Shown piece by piece: positions 34,193 to 44,131 of a DNA stretch of 64,000 nucleotides; position 1 is the first letter of the stretch; each line of letters starts with the position of its first letter. Made by a program: the position numbers and the translations under genes. The notes beneath the pieces are model-generated. The model had not been told where the DNA came from. It ran no database searches and saw nothing but the letters and a program-made list of their open reading frames with translations. This DNA is from Pelagadaptatus sp034112445 (GTDB lineage Bacteria > Pseudomonadota > Gammaproteobacteria > Pseudomonadales > Cellvibrionaceae), in contig JAWUVI010000028.1 of the NCBI GenBank assembly GCA_034112445.1, positions 1-64,000 on the forward strand. Direction: 5' to 3'.

Positions 34193-35827
34193 GTGAATAA
34201 ATTTATCTCTAATTTGAGTGTTAAAAATAAGCTACTGTCATTGATTGTTTTAGTATTGGTGGCCATGTTGCTAACAGAGGCCGCCGCACTTTCCTCTCTT
34301 AAAGAGAACCTCTACGAAGACCGAATGACCAAAACACGTAACATTGTTGAAGCCGCGCACAGCATTGTCGATTATTATTATCAACAGCAAGTCAACGGCG
34401 GTATGTCTGAGCAGCAGGCACAAGAGTCTGCCATTGAAATCATCAAGCATATGCGCTATGACAACGAGCAATACCTGTGGATAAACGATATGCAGCCGAC
34501 GATGATCATGCATCCCTACAAACCGCAACTTAATGGCACTGATATTTCAGCAGTAAAAGATCCCAACGGTAAAAAGTTTTTTTCGGTCATGGCTAAAATC
34601 GTTCGTGCAGAAGGTCAGGGCTTTGTCGATTACCAGTGGGAAAAACCTGGTGAAACACACCCGGTTGACAAAATCTCTTATGTAAAAGGATTTAAAACCT
34701 GGGGCTGGATTTTAGGCTCGGGAATATATGTGGATGATGTTGAAACGATATTTAATCAAAATGTGATGCGCTCAATAATATTTTTAGTCGCTGTTATCTT
34801 AGTGTTAGGAGTTTGGGCTTGGGGCATAGCCACGGCTATTACCCGACCCGTTTCAGCCTTGCATCAGGTAATGAAAAACGTGGCATCATCAAAAAATCTA
34901 ACTCTACGCGCAGAAACAGGTGGACGAGACGAGTTGGGTAAAATAGCGACATCCTTTAATGCCATGCTCGACGCCTTCCAGCAAACGATTCAGGATGTAT
35001 CACAATCAGTTGAGCAATTGGCTTCTGCGGCGGAAGAACTATCAGTTGTCACAACCCAAACCAATACGGGTATTCAGCAACAGCATCGGGACATAGAGCT
35101 AGTAGCCACAGCTATGGAGAAAATGTCCGCAACTGTTGCAGAGGTATCCAACAACACCCACAGCACGGCTCAAGCAACTGAAGACGCACATAACGAAGCA
35201 ACTAAAGGGCATGAAATAGTCAATAATGCTATGGGTGCCATTACTAAACTTGCTGGCGAAGTTGAACGAGCATCAAGCGTAATCAATGGCCTTGAAGAAG
35301 ACAGCGATAATATTGGCTCCATACTGGATGTTATTCGCGCTATCGCCGAACAAACTAATTTACTGGCTCTTAATGCCGCGATTGAAGCCGCTCGTGCTGG
35401 AGAGCAGGGGCGGGGATTTGCCGTCGTTGCCGATGAGGTACGCACTTTGGCTAAACGCACGCAGGATTCAATTGAAGAAATTGAATCCATGATCAAACGC
35501 TTACAGGAGGGCTCTCGTAATGCGGTTGCAGTAATGGACGAGGGCCGGGATATGGCCTCATCAAGCGTGGCACAAATTTCTGAAGTGGCGCAGTCACTTA
35601 GCGCTATTAATGACACTGTAGGCACTATCAATCAAATGAGTACTCAGATTGCCAGCTCATCGGAACAACAGGCAGCTGTTGCCAATGAAATGACACAAAA
35701 TATAACCGATATAAGCGGTGTAGCTGAATTAACCTCACAAGGTGCAGAGCAGACGTCGGTTGCCAGTCGTGAATTAGCCATGCTTGCAGAAAATCTACGC
35801 ACAATTACTCGCAATTTTACTATCTAG
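34193..35827 (+). CDS. Methyl-accepting chemotaxis protein with single Cache (sCache_2) sensor
   Basis: The 544-aa receptor has a membrane helix at residues 11-30, a periplasmic sCache_2 domain (NEQYLWINDMQPTMIMHPY, WGWILGSGIYVDDVE), a second membrane helix near 195-215, HAMP (ITRPVSALHQ) and a full signalling domain with AEQTNLLALNAAIEAARAG. sCache_2 receptors often sense short organic acids. The start is a GTG at 34193 with AGAGG upstream. Confidence 0.92.
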   Translation: MNKFISNLSVKNKLLSLIVLVLVAMLLTEAAALSSLKENLYEDRMTKTRNIVEAAHSIVDYYYQQQVNGGMSEQQAQESAIEIIKHMRYDNEQYLWINDMQPTMIMHPYKPQLNGTDISAVKDPNGKKFFSVMAKIVRAEGQGFVDYQWEKPGETHPVDKISYVKGFKTWGWILGSGIYVDDVETIFNQNVMRSIIFLVAVILVLGVWAWGIATAITRPVSALHQVMKNVASSKNLTLRAETGGRDELGKIATSFNAMLDAFQQTIQDVSQSVEQLASAAEELSVVTTQTNTGIQQQHRDIELVATAMEKMSATVAEVSNNTHSTAQATEDAHNEATKGHEIVNNAMGAITKLAGEVERASSVINGLEEDSDNIGSILDVIRAIAEQTNLLALNAAIEAARAGEQGRGFAVVADEVRTLAKRTQDSIEEIESMIKRLQEGSRNAVAVMDEGRDMASSSVAQISEVAQSLSAINDTVGTINQMSTQIASSSEQQAAVANEMTQNITDISGVAELTSQGAEQTSVASRELAMLAENLRTITRNFTI

Positions 35828-35870
35828 TCAATGGGATTTATTAAAGGTTTCAATGTGACCGAAACAAATT

Positions 35871-36479
35871 ATGCCCAGCCTGCCTAATCAGAACTTCACG
35901 ATTTTCTCCGTGCCCGATCAAGCAAGGTCACGTACCTCTGATGTGGTTGTGTTGTTAATTGATAGAACTAGACAGGAAGATGTGACACTTCGTAACCTGA
36001 CTGACCGACTGGGAGATCGAACCTTTGGTATGCTGTTAGTGCTTATGGCGGTTTTTAACTTTATTCCGCTTGTTTCGGTCTTTTTTGGTGTGCTTATCAG
36101 CCTGTTAGGTATGCAAATGGTTGTTGGAATGAAAAGCGCCCGATTGCCAAAGATGGTTCTTGATCGTCAGCTTTCTCCGGAACGCGTGAGAGCAGCTTTA
36201 CAAAAAATCGAGCCTAAGCTGCGAAGCATTGAAAAGTATATTCGGCCACGTTGGCTTTTCACCGAGGCGCCGATAATAGACCGTATAAATGGTTTAGTGG
36301 TTATTGTGTTGGGAGCCATTATTACTGTACCAATTCCATTTACAAATCTGGTGCCAGCGTTACTCGTCATCCTTATGGGGGTAGGATTACTGGAGCGGGA
36401 TGGATTGGTACAAGTTGCAGCGGCAAGTTTTGGATTGATCTTTTTAATTATTTTTACCTTTCTTGTGTTTGGACATTAG
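35871..36479 (+). CDS. ExoD-family exopolysaccharide synthesis protein
   Basis: The 202-aa membrane protein begins with a soluble 40 residues, then RNLTDRLGDRTFGMLLVLMA, the most conserved ExoD stretch. Three to four membrane helices follow, with PIPFTNLVPALLVILMGVGLLERDG late. Rhizobial ExoD affects exopolysaccharide and alkali tolerance, but its biochemical role is not known. No polysaccharide cluster is nearby. Confidence 0.85.
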   Translation: MPSLPNQNFTIFSVPDQARSRTSDVVVLLIDRTRQEDVTLRNLTDRLGDRTFGMLLVLMAVFNFIPLVSVFFGVLISLLGMQMVVGMKSARLPKMVLDRQLSPERVRAALQKIEPKLRSIEKYIRPRWLFTEAPIIDRINGLVVIVLGAIITVPIPFTNLVPALLVILMGVGLLERDGLVQVAAASFGLIFLIIFTFLVFGH

Positions 36480-36612
36480 AATATTTTGAGGAGCCGGCAT
36501 GTCCACTTCGCCCATCATTACTTCTTTGCAGGCTGTATTTTCTAAAATATCATGGATCGTTTTAGTCATGGCATTTAACGTTATACACGACAAGAAAGTT
36601 CAGCTGGACTTA

Positions 36613-37653
36613 TTATGCAACGTCAGTTGCTTTGATGCCCTTTAATAATTTACCAAGCACATCTGCACCGGTAATAATTCGTGGTTCGTCACTCCATACC
36701 AAAACAGCATCGTAATCTATTGGCGAATCCTCTTCCTTTGACGTGTTTGGTAGAGACTTAAGGTGGGTGATCACCTCACCAATAGTTTTGTTCGTGTCCC
36801 GAATAACGAGTGGTCGGCGACAAAAATTATAGATATCGTAAGGCTTGTCATGGTCGAGTAGAGCTGCACGTAAGGCCGCATCAGCATCAAGTATTAAATG
36901 TGGATTACCCTGTTCGTCAGCAAGCACAACCCATCGATGACCGCTTGCGTTAACTTTCTGAAGAAATGGATCATCAACACTGCGGGTAACATCTGGGATG
37001 AGTGGTAAATCTACTCTGGTGGGTAGACAGATGATTGAGTCTGCATCCACAATCTCTCCCTCTTCGGTAACTTTCACCTTATCAACATCCAGGAAGTTAA
37101 GCGCCCCACGACCTTCGAGCATATCAATTTCAGAGTCATCGGCATGCATGTGCGCCATGATTATCGATGTTAATTCTTTCTCACGAAGGTAGTCGATACC
37201 TTCCTTGCCAAGCCATTTATCCAAAAACATCGCACAGGGCCGCGCAACAGGTGACAGAATGAATTGGTAAAATTTAAGTGCTGGCGTTAATAGCGACGCC
37301 ATGCGCAAGGCATTGCGCGAGAAATAAGCTTGCGGAAGAATCTCACCGAATATAGTGATGAAAATAGTTGAGAAAAGAAAAGCTGTAATACCCGCCATGG
37401 CTGAGTCAGATAATAAGGTTAACAGCACGTTAATACTGACGTTTCCCCAAAGAATGGTAGTGAGCAGGAAGTTCGAATCTTGACGAGCCAATAGCACCTT
37501 GGCTGCTGTTTGGTTGCCTTGTTGAGTTTCTACTTCAAGTTGCAATCGACTAAGCGAAAAAAAAGCGAGATTGAGTCCGGAAAACATAGCTGATTGAGAA
37601 ATACAAAAAACAATGCCAATCCACAATAATGAGTCAACGGTTAAATAATCCAT
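36613..37653 (-). CDS. CNNM/CorC-like membrane protein (DUF21 plus CBS pair)
   Basis: The 346-aa protein has an N-terminal DUF21 region of about 180 residues with four hydrophobic segments (SQSAMFSGLNLAFFSLSRLQLE; ILPQAYFSRNAL), then CBS-type sequence (WVVLADEQGNPHLILDAD). The family is linked to Mg2+ or Co2+ efflux and is often mislabelled haemolysin. The usual C-terminal CorC_HlyC domain is missing, so it is a short form. Confidence 0.82.
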   Translation of the reverse strand: MDYLTVDSLLWIGIVFCISQSAMFSGLNLAFFSLSRLQLEVETQQGNQTAAKVLLARQDSNFLLTTILWGNVSINVLLTLLSDSAMAGITAFLFSTIFITIFGEILPQAYFSRNALRMASLLTPALKFYQFILSPVARPCAMFLDKWLGKEGIDYLREKELTSIIMAHMHADDSEIDMLEGRGALNFLDVDKVKVTEEGEIVDADSIICLPTRVDLPLIPDVTRSVDDPFLQKVNASGHRWVVLADEQGNPHLILDADAALRAALLDHDKPYDIYNFCRRPLVIRDTNKTIGEVITHLKSLPNTSKEEDSPIDYDAVLVWSDEPRIITGADVLGKLLKGIKATDVA

Positions 37654-37778
37654 CAGGGTAAAGCCTTAATTGCACTAGTAAGAGGAGGCGCATCATACGC
37701 GCAATATTAGTGTTGTATACATCATGGAATCAAAAAAACGCAAAGCAAGAAAACATATATTTGTGAACACATGCCCCT

Positions 37779-37808
37779 AGCAAACAACACTCTGAAAGGT
37801 TGTTTGCT
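37779..37808. terminator. Strong hairpin downstream of the mscS-like gene
   Basis: AGCAAACAAC (37779-37788) pairs perfectly with GTTGTTTGCT (37799-37808) across a 10-nt loop. It stands 16 bp after the minus-strand MscS stop codon. There is no clear T run on that strand, so termination may be Rho-dependent or partial. Confidence 0.55.
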
Positions 37809-37824
37809 ATTCCACCTTGTATTG

Positions 37825-39135
37825 CTATGGATTGAGTATTTTAACTTCACGTTGAGGGAAGGGTATTTGGATACCGTTTTCTTTCAAGGTTTCTAGAATA
37901 ATCAGCATGAGATCTCCGCCTACTCTGTTTTTACCATCGTCAACACCATACATCCAAAATTCGACAAACATGTTGATACCTGAATCACCAAAACTGTCTA
38001 TCTCACAATCAGGTCGTTCTTCAAATGGAACATCTAAACCGCTTATGACTTGCTCATGTTCGGCGACGGCAACTTTGATAAATTCGACCATGCTGCGAAC
38101 GTCTGTGTCATAAGGAACGGAAAAGTCGACACGGTATCTTTGCTTTGGATCTTTGTGTGTCCAGTTGATCATCGACGAAGAAATGAATTTCTCATTAGGT
38201 ACTAAGATATCCTTACCGTCGTAAGTCTCTAATACCGCATAACGCATTCTAAATTCGCGGACAAATCCTTTTTGTCCATCATCTAATTCGACAAAGTCAC
38301 CAACGGTTAGTGAGCGATCGAGCAGAATGATGATCCCCGATATAAAGTTTGAAGCGATAGACTGTAAGCCTAACCCCAGTCCTACACCGACAGCGCCACC
38401 AAATACGGCTAGTGTGGTCAGGTTGACTCCCATAACATTGAGTAGCAACAGCGCTACTATGCAGAAGAGAACAACCTCAAAGACTTTGGAAAATACCTCC
38501 TTGGTTGGTACATCAAGAGACGTTTGTTTTCGTATAACCGCTTTGCCAAAGTTGTTTGAAGCACGCCCCAGCCAAAATAAGAAACTACCAAAAATGAGGA
38601 CCCGGATGACGCCGTAAGCAGAAATATCGATATTACCGACCTCCAATGATATTTCTTCAAGGGCCTTAATGACTGACGGTAGCCACCCTAGCAAATGCAA
38701 CAACAATATGGGTAATCCAACCCATCTAAACAAAGATGCAGGGAATTTATCCTGAACAAAAACGCGTATTAAAGAATTAAAAAATAATAATACGGCAATG
38801 GCTATTGCCGTTTCGATTAGCCAAGGCGTGAACGTTAGACTTTCACCTGCTTTTGTTGATATCTGGAGTAGCATTATTGCTAGTAGTGGAAATAATATCT
38901 CACCAATTCTGAAAGCAAGTTTGCGAACCGGGTGGGCGCTCTGTAATGGCTCATTATGAGTTAGGCCAACGCTATGCCTTATTTTATAAGCAACGACAAA
39001 TGATGAAATGTAAATAACGACGAAAACAAGCAATTGAAAATAGGTGTTGGTGTCATTGATGGCTAACTGGGCGGAGTGCAGGAAGTCGTCTACAACCGTC
39101 GAGAGTGATGCTATGTCCATGCGATATAAGCTCAT
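37825..39135 (-). CDS. MscS-family mechanosensitive channel, long form
   Basis: From ATG 39135 the channel is 436 aa with about five membrane helices before the pore. The pore-lining helix and beta domain are clear: GGAVGVGLGLGLQSIASNF then IILLDRSLTVGDFVELDDGQKG. A C-terminal alpha/beta domain follows (REFRMRYAVLETYDGKDILVPN). It would release solute on hypo-osmotic shock. Starts at 39171 (TTG) and 39120 (ATG) are also possible. Confidence 0.88.
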   Translation of the reverse strand: MSLYRMDIASLSTVVDDFLHSAQLAINDTNTYFQLLVFVVIYISSFVVAYKIRHSVGLTHNEPLQSAHPVRKLAFRIGEILFPLLAIMLLQISTKAGESLTFTPWLIETAIAIAVLLFFNSLIRVFVQDKFPASLFRWVGLPILLLHLLGWLPSVIKALEEISLEVGNIDISAYGVIRVLIFGSFLFWLGRASNNFGKAVIRKQTSLDVPTKEVFSKVFEVVLFCIVALLLLNVMGVNLTTLAVFGGAVGVGLGLGLQSIASNFISGIIILLDRSLTVGDFVELDDGQKGFVREFRMRYAVLETYDGKDILVPNEKFISSSMINWTHKDPKQRYRVDFSVPYDTDVRSMVEFIKVAVAEHEQVISGLDVPFEERPDCEIDSFGDSGINMFVEFWMYGVDDGKNRVGGDLMLIILETLKENGIQIPFPQREVKILNP

Positions 39136-39596
39136 TTTATAATTTTTGGTGTATGAAAAACTAAGGCACAACTCTTGGGTGGTTTATTCTCTTGGATCGA
39201 ATTAATGTAATTCTTTCGCTACTCGTTAATATATTATTTTAGCCGCTATAGTTATTAATTGCTCTGCTTCTAGTATTGCATGTTAATATTATTAAGTGCG
39301 ACCAAAATAACGATATCGCGGTCATTTATAATGACCTGGTTTGGTTTTAAATTCTGTGGAATTCGCTTTTTTCAAGAAAAGACAAAGGTCTATATTTTTT
39401 AAAAAGCCAATGTATTACGCACAAAAACCAATGTATTACGCACAAAAAGCCGAAATCGAAGACCGACCTAAATACATTTTTTACTCGCTATGTTAGCTAG
39501 TTGAGATGGTGCAGAGCAGTGAGTTTAGCCGGATAAATGAATCAAAATTGTGTGGGTTCTACCTATTTATTCACACGCTTAGCTGCTGGATAGAAA
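39136..39596. other. Divergent intergenic region between two MscS genes
   Basis: The 461 bp hold a 2 x 21-bp tandem repeat and presumably promoters for both channels. No open frame with a ribosome site is seen. Confidence 0.5.
39407..39448 (+). repeat. Two 21-bp tandem repeats
   Basis: CCAATGTATTACGCACAAAAA occurs twice without spacing (39407-39427, 39428-39448). Each unit holds ATGTATTACGCAC, and the copies are identical, so the duplication is recent. Confidence 0.9.
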
Positions 39597-40751
39597 ATGA
39601 CACAAACCATGAAGTCACCACAGGACACGTCCGCTACAGATGAAACATTTGAACCTGTCCTGAATAAGTTTCTTGAGTTTCTGGATTTTATTCCTGAGAG
39701 TGTTCAACCCGTTTGGCTGCTTATCGAGCAACACTCGATCATTGCCGCATTTGGTGTTGCTCTGTTGTTTTTATGTTTCGCATTGTCAATCCGCTTTTTT
39801 ATTGCTTTCGCTGTCCAAAAATTAACCGCGAATACCGAAACTAAGTTTGATGATCAAATAGTTAAACACCTTCGAAAACCCGTTTTTGTCAGCGTATTGT
39901 TTTTCGGTTTTACCATAAGCGCACAGGTTGCACAGTTACCCTTTGGAACGGATACCTTGGTGAACATATTTATCTCTGTGATTGTGGTTAGCTGGATCCG
40001 AGCTACATTTTCTTTGAGCACTTCTATTTTGGTCAGCTTAGGTAGGGTCCATGATCATTTTCCCATAGTAGAACCTCGCACCATTCCTTTATTGGATTTA
40101 TCTTCAAAGCTAATTGTTATTTTAGTAGGCAGTTATTGTCTGCTGCTTATTTGGGGTATTAACCCATTGGGTTGGCTGGCATCTGCTGGAATTGTCGGTA
40201 TCGCAGTTGGTTTTGCAGCAAAAGATACTTTGGCTAATCTTTTTTCAGGTTTTTTTATTCTGGTTGACTCACCCTATAAAATTGGCGATTACGTCAATTT
40301 GGATAGTGGCGAGCGTGGACGAGTAACCCATATAGGTTTACGCAGTACTCGATTAATCAGTCGCGAAGACATTGAAATAACCTTGCCGAATGCAGTGATT
40401 GCTAACGCAAAAATTGTAAACGAAAGCGGCGGACCTACCCAAAGTATTCGTATTGGCATAAAAGTAGGTGCAGCGTATGGGTCCGATGTGGATGTCGTTT
40501 GCTCAATATTGAAATCTATTGGTGATGAGCACACGGAAGTACTTCAGGAGCCATCGCCTCGAGTTAGGTTACGTCAGTTTGGTGCTTCTGCTCTCGATTT
40601 TGAGCTTTTGGGGTGGATTCATCGGCCAGAAGATCGAGGTAGAGTCAAACATGAAATACTGATGGCGATATACAAACAATTTAGAGAGCAAAATATCGAA
40701 ATTCCTTATTCCAAAACCGACGTCTATATCAAGGAGTTACCATCAAAATGA
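39597..40751 (+). CDS. MscS-family mechanosensitive channel
   Basis: The 384-aa protein has about four membrane helices, then the pore helix AGIVGIAVGFAAKDTLANLFSG in outline, the beta domain FFILVDSPYKIGDYVNLDSGERG and a C-terminal alpha/beta domain. It differs in sequence from the divergent MscS neighbour, so the pair is not a recent duplication. Both, with the Kef gene downstream, form an ion and osmotic set. Confidence 0.9.
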   Translation: MTQTMKSPQDTSATDETFEPVLNKFLEFLDFIPESVQPVWLLIEQHSIIAAFGVALLFLCFALSIRFFIAFAVQKLTANTETKFDDQIVKHLRKPVFVSVLFFGFTISAQVAQLPFGTDTLVNIFISVIVVSWIRATFSLSTSILVSLGRVHDHFPIVEPRTIPLLDLSSKLIVILVGSYCLLLIWGINPLGWLASAGIVGIAVGFAAKDTLANLFSGFFILVDSPYKIGDYVNLDSGERGRVTHIGLRSTRLISREDIEITLPNAVIANAKIVNESGGPTQSIRIGIKVGAAYGSDVDVVCSILKSIGDEHTEVLQEPSPRVRLRQFGASALDFELLGWIHRPEDRGRVKHEILMAIYKQFREQNIEIPYSKTDVYIKELPSK

Positions 40752-40888
40752 CATTGCGGTTCTGCTCGCGAGATTTAAATTATTTAAGTAAGGATGCACG
40801 ATAGGTTTAAGCGTGACTTCGTAACCCGAAGCAGACGCTCAATTACTCATCCTTTTTTTATTCATTAGCCAATAACTTACAGTATCTT

Positions 40889-42460
40889 ATGGATTATATT
40901 TGGGTTGCAGTTGCCTTCATCTGCGGTTTTTTAGTCAAGCAAATACACTTGCCACCTCTTATTGGTTATCTTGCGGCTGGATTTGGACTTCATGCGATTG
41001 GTGTGCAGCCTCATGCATCTCTTCAGACTCTATCTGAGCTTGGCATAACATTATTATTGTTTACCATTGGCCTAAAGCTCGATATTCGAACTTTGTTTAA
41101 AGCGGAGATATGGGGTGGTGCTTCAGGGCATATGGCTGCCATTGTATTACTAACAACGTTTAACAGTCTTTTGTTAGGCTATTTAGGATTAAAGTATTTT
41201 AGTGATCTAAATTGGCAGTCTGCTGCTTTAATCGGCTTCGCGGTAAGTTTCAGCAGTACTGTTTGTGCAATAAAAATTCTTGAAGAAAGAGGTGAGTTGC
41301 GCGCACGCCATGGACAGGTAGCCATTGGAATACTGGTTATTCAAGATATTGCTGCCGTTATCTTTGTCACGCTAGCGTCAGGAAAAATTCCGTCAGCATG
41401 GGCCTTAATTTTATTCGGTTTACCTTTGCTGCGCCCTGTGCTCGACAAAATTCTTCAGCGTTGCGGTCATGGTGAAATGTTACCGTTAGCAGGCTTATTC
41501 TTAGCGCTCTCATTTGGAGAATTATTTGAATTAGTGGGCTTAAAGGCACAGCTTGGCGCGATAGTTATTGGCGCATTATTAAGTGGTCAAGAAAAGGCAT
41601 CTGAGATTTCAAAATCGTTGCTCAGCTTTAAAGATATATTTCTAGTGGGCTTTTTTCTTTCCATTGGCTTTACTGCGTTGCCAACGGTAGATATGTTGGT
41701 TGTAGCCCTGATTATGGCGATAGCACTGCCCATAAAGGCCAGTATGTTTTTTGTCTGGTTGACTCATTTGAAGCTGCGCAGTCGCACCGCATTTTTGAGT
41801 TCCATGAGTCTTGCAAACTACAGTGAGTTTGGCCTGATCGTATGTTCTGTAAGTGTTGCGCACGGGTTATTAGCCAAGGAGTGGTTGGTTATTATGGCTC
41901 TTGCGGTTTCATTGTCCTTTGTTTTTTCCAGTATTATTAATGCGAATGCTCACAGGTTATTTTCACGCTGGAATAATGATCTTAAGCGTTTTGAGAACCG
42001 TGAACGCTTAGCAGAAGATCCTTTCCCAGACCCTGGCAATGCCACAATACTAATATTTGGTATGGGCCGAGTAGGTGTGGGTGCTTATGATGAATTTCAT
42101 AAGCGTTTACATAAAAAAGTATGTGGTGTCGATGTCGATATTGAGAGAGTAACTTATCAGCGAGAGGCAGGTCGTTGTGTCATTTTTGGTGATGCAGAAG
42201 ATCCTGGTTTTTGGACGCAAATAAATCTTGAGTCTATTGGGCTCATCATATTTACAATGCCAAATTTTGCCGACGCTCTTGAGGCCGTCGAGCAGCTTCA
42301 GGCGGTTGGGTATCAAGGAAAAACAGCAGGCATTGCTCATTATGAAGATCAAAAAAGCACGCTGTTAGAGGCGGGTATTGATGAGGTCTTTAATTTTTAC
42401 GCTGAAGTCGGAGCTGGGCTTGCAGAACAAAGTATCCATCTTACAGAAGAAAAAATATAG
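40889..42460 (+). CDS. Kef/YbaL-type cation:proton antiporter with RCK domain (CPA2)
   Basis: The 523-aa protein begins with a hydrophobic antiporter domain (LPPLIGYLAAGFGLHAIG, LLLFTIGLKLDIRTLF, GFAVSFSSTVCAIKIL) and ends with a Rossmann RCK domain (ATILIFGMGRVGVGAYDEF, CGVDVD). It should exchange K+ or Na+ for H+ under nucleotide control. It is on the strand of the MscS gene 137 bp upstream. Confidence 0.9.
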   Translation: MDYIWVAVAFICGFLVKQIHLPPLIGYLAAGFGLHAIGVQPHASLQTLSELGITLLLFTIGLKLDIRTLFKAEIWGGASGHMAAIVLLTTFNSLLLGYLGLKYFSDLNWQSAALIGFAVSFSSTVCAIKILEERGELRARHGQVAIGILVIQDIAAVIFVTLASGKIPSAWALILFGLPLLRPVLDKILQRCGHGEMLPLAGLFLALSFGELFELVGLKAQLGAIVIGALLSGQEKASEISKSLLSFKDIFLVGFFLSIGFTALPTVDMLVVALIMAIALPIKASMFFVWLTHLKLRSRTAFLSSMSLANYSEFGLIVCSVSVAHGLLAKEWLVIMALAVSLSFVFSSIINANAHRLFSRWNNDLKRFENRERLAEDPFPDPGNATILIFGMGRVGVGAYDEFHKRLHKKVCGVDVDIERVTYQREAGRCVIFGDAEDPGFWTQINLESIGLIIFTMPNFADALEAVEQLQAVGYQGKTAGIAHYEDQKSTLLEAGIDEVFNFYAEVGAGLAEQSIHLTEEKI

Positions 42461-42506
42461 GCATTTAGTCTTTACAAAATAATTCTCTGGCAGCAAGGAA
42501 GTTACA

Positions 42507-42677
42507 ATGGCAAAAGAATCAATAAAGCTTGTGTTCGAGAAAGAAACGAAAAATAGTGTTCGTTATAAAGAAGTGCCTGCTGAAGGCAAAGCCCCGCTTG
42601 TAGGTACTTTGTACGTTCAAAAATGGTTTGCAGGAAAGTCGAAATCTCTCCAGTTAACAATTGAACTTGATGAATAG
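42507..42677 (+). CDS. Conserved-looking small protein, 56 aa
   Basis: ATG 42507 follows AAGGAAG at an ideal distance. The product starts MAKESIKLVFEKETKNSVRY and continues KEVPAEGKAPLVGTLYVQKW, ending LQLTIELDE. It looks like a compact beta protein, and I recall similar small hypothetical proteins in proteobacteria, though I can name no family. It stands between the Kef gene and hpf on the same strand. Confidence 0.75.
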   Translation: MAKESIKLVFEKETKNSVRYKEVPAEGKAPLVGTLYVQKWFAGKSKSLQLTIELDE

Positions 42678-42801
42678 AAGGGTACTTTTAACCCAAAGCG
42701 GATATTTGCACTATTATAATTTAAGGGCGGATTTTTTTGAGCGGTATGGCATAAAATTAATCTGCGTCCAATAAACATCGATCCAAACAAAGGGTTTATT
42801 T

Positions 42802-43161
42802 ATGCAAATAACAGTTTCTGGTCACCATTTAGATATCACAGATGCAATCAAAGAAAGCGTAGAAAAGAAACTTGAAAAAATATCCAGTCGCTTCAGCAGC
42901 ATTACCGTTCTTCGCGTTATTCTCAGTGTCGAAAATAGCAATCACGTAGCAGAAATAGCCGGTCATTATTTACACCATGACTTTAGTGTTACTGCAAAAA
43001 ATCAGGTTTTATATCCTGCTATCGACAAAGCTGTCGCCAAACTCAACAAACATCTAGCGAGTAAGAAGGGTGCTTCACAAGCACAAAGAAAGCAAACGAT
43101 TGACGTTGCCGATGAAGATAGTGGTAGCGAAATCGATGAAGAAGATACATTCGTTGAATAG
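42802..43161 (+). CDS. hpf: Ribosome hibernation promoting factor (HPF/RaiA)
   Basis: The 119-aa protein starts MQITVSGHHLDITDAIKESVEKKL and has the HPF fold pattern with AEIAGHYLHHDFSVTAKN and YPAIDKAVAKLNKHL. A basic patch is followed by an acidic 25-residue tail (DEDSGSEIDEEDTF), longer than in E. coli HPF. It would join 70S ribosomes into 100S dimers in slow growth. AAAGGG precedes the ATG. The common rpoN context is absent. Confidence 0.9.
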   Translation: MQITVSGHHLDITDAIKESVEKKLEKISSRFSSITVLRVILSVENSNHVAEIAGHYLHHDFSVTAKNQVLYPAIDKAVAKLNKHLASKKGASQAQRKQTIDVADEDSGSEIDEEDTFVE

Positions 43162-43254
43162 AGTGCCCCCAGCTTTTAAATAACAATTCACTATAGAAGT
43201 TAAGTTAATTGAGCTGGCGCGGTTGCATTGACCGCTCTTTGTATCCGCGCCTTA

Positions 43255-43734
43255 TCAGTCCTTATTACGCCACTTATAATATTTAGAATGTACCCCGCGT
43301 GTGAATGAGGATGAATATTGTTCGAGCAAATCAACCCCATATAATATAGCAACCACTACAATTGAAAGCTTTATTGCCACAAAGGCATCAATGACCGCAA
43401 TACATACACCCACTGATGCAAGAGACCATATGGTGGCTGCTGAAGTTACTCCGACTACCGCGCCTTCTTTTGCAAGCATAACGCCCGCACCGAGAAAACC
43501 AATCCCAGTAATGACTTGACCAATAATTCTGGAGGGATCTGTTATCTCAGCCGAAATCAGCATTGATGATGCAATAAAAATATAGGTCCCAAGTACAATT
43601 AGTGACGAAGTTCGAATGCCTACAGGCTTGCCTCTTAATTGCCTTTCCAGTCCAATAATGACCCCACAAAGAATAGCGGTGCCAATGGACGTCCAGCTGT
43701 ATGGAGTAATCGAAAATAGTGAATCAATATACAT
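43255..43734 (-). CDS. MgtC/SapB-family membrane protein
   Basis: The 159-aa protein has four to five membrane helices and the family signature GVIIGLERQLRGKPVGIRT, followed by GFLGAGVMLAKEGAVVGVTSAATIWS in outline. It lacks the C-terminal soluble domain of Salmonella MgtC, so it is the short SapB-like form. MgtC proteins modulate ATP synthase and survival at low Mg2+, but the short form is less clear. TTG 43746 would add four residues. Confidence 0.85.
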   Translation of the reverse strand: MYIDSLFSITPYSWTSIGTAILCGVIIGLERQLRGKPVGIRTSSLIVLGTYIFIASSMLISAEITDPSRIIGQVITGIGFLGAGVMLAKEGAVVGVTSAATIWSLASVGVCIAVIDAFVAIKLSIVVVAILYGVDLLEQYSSSFTRGVHSKYYKWRNKD

Positions 43735-44131
43735 AAACTTACTCAATTGTGGGTTAACTTATCCTGAGCTTCTCTAACTATTATGTATGAACATCTCTGC
43801 TTTTTGAAGACATCAATAACACTGTTCTAGCTCGGTTTATTAGCAGTGCTTGCACATGAGTATTACTTCGTTTTGTTCTGCCCAACTTTGTATTACCTCC
43901 AGAAGAACACTGACTTGGTATTTACCCCACCACTTTACTATATCCACAAACGGTCAAATTTAGATGCCGATGTTCGCTTTCGGGAGCCATTAGTTGGGGT
44001 TGATAGCATTAAATAACCTCGGTCATTTCTTTGTTTTCTTTTTATTTATCCTCTTGTGTTGTGAAAAGGTTGAATCCTAGATAATCTGTTTTACACAGAG
44101 ACTAATTTTTGTGGAATTGAAGGAAAACGCA
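43735..44131. other. Divergent intergenic region, no gene seen
   Basis: The roughly 400 bp between mgtC-like and ALDH genes carry no convincing open frame or RNA gene. AAGGA at 44120-44124 serves the ALDH start. Confidence 0.5.
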
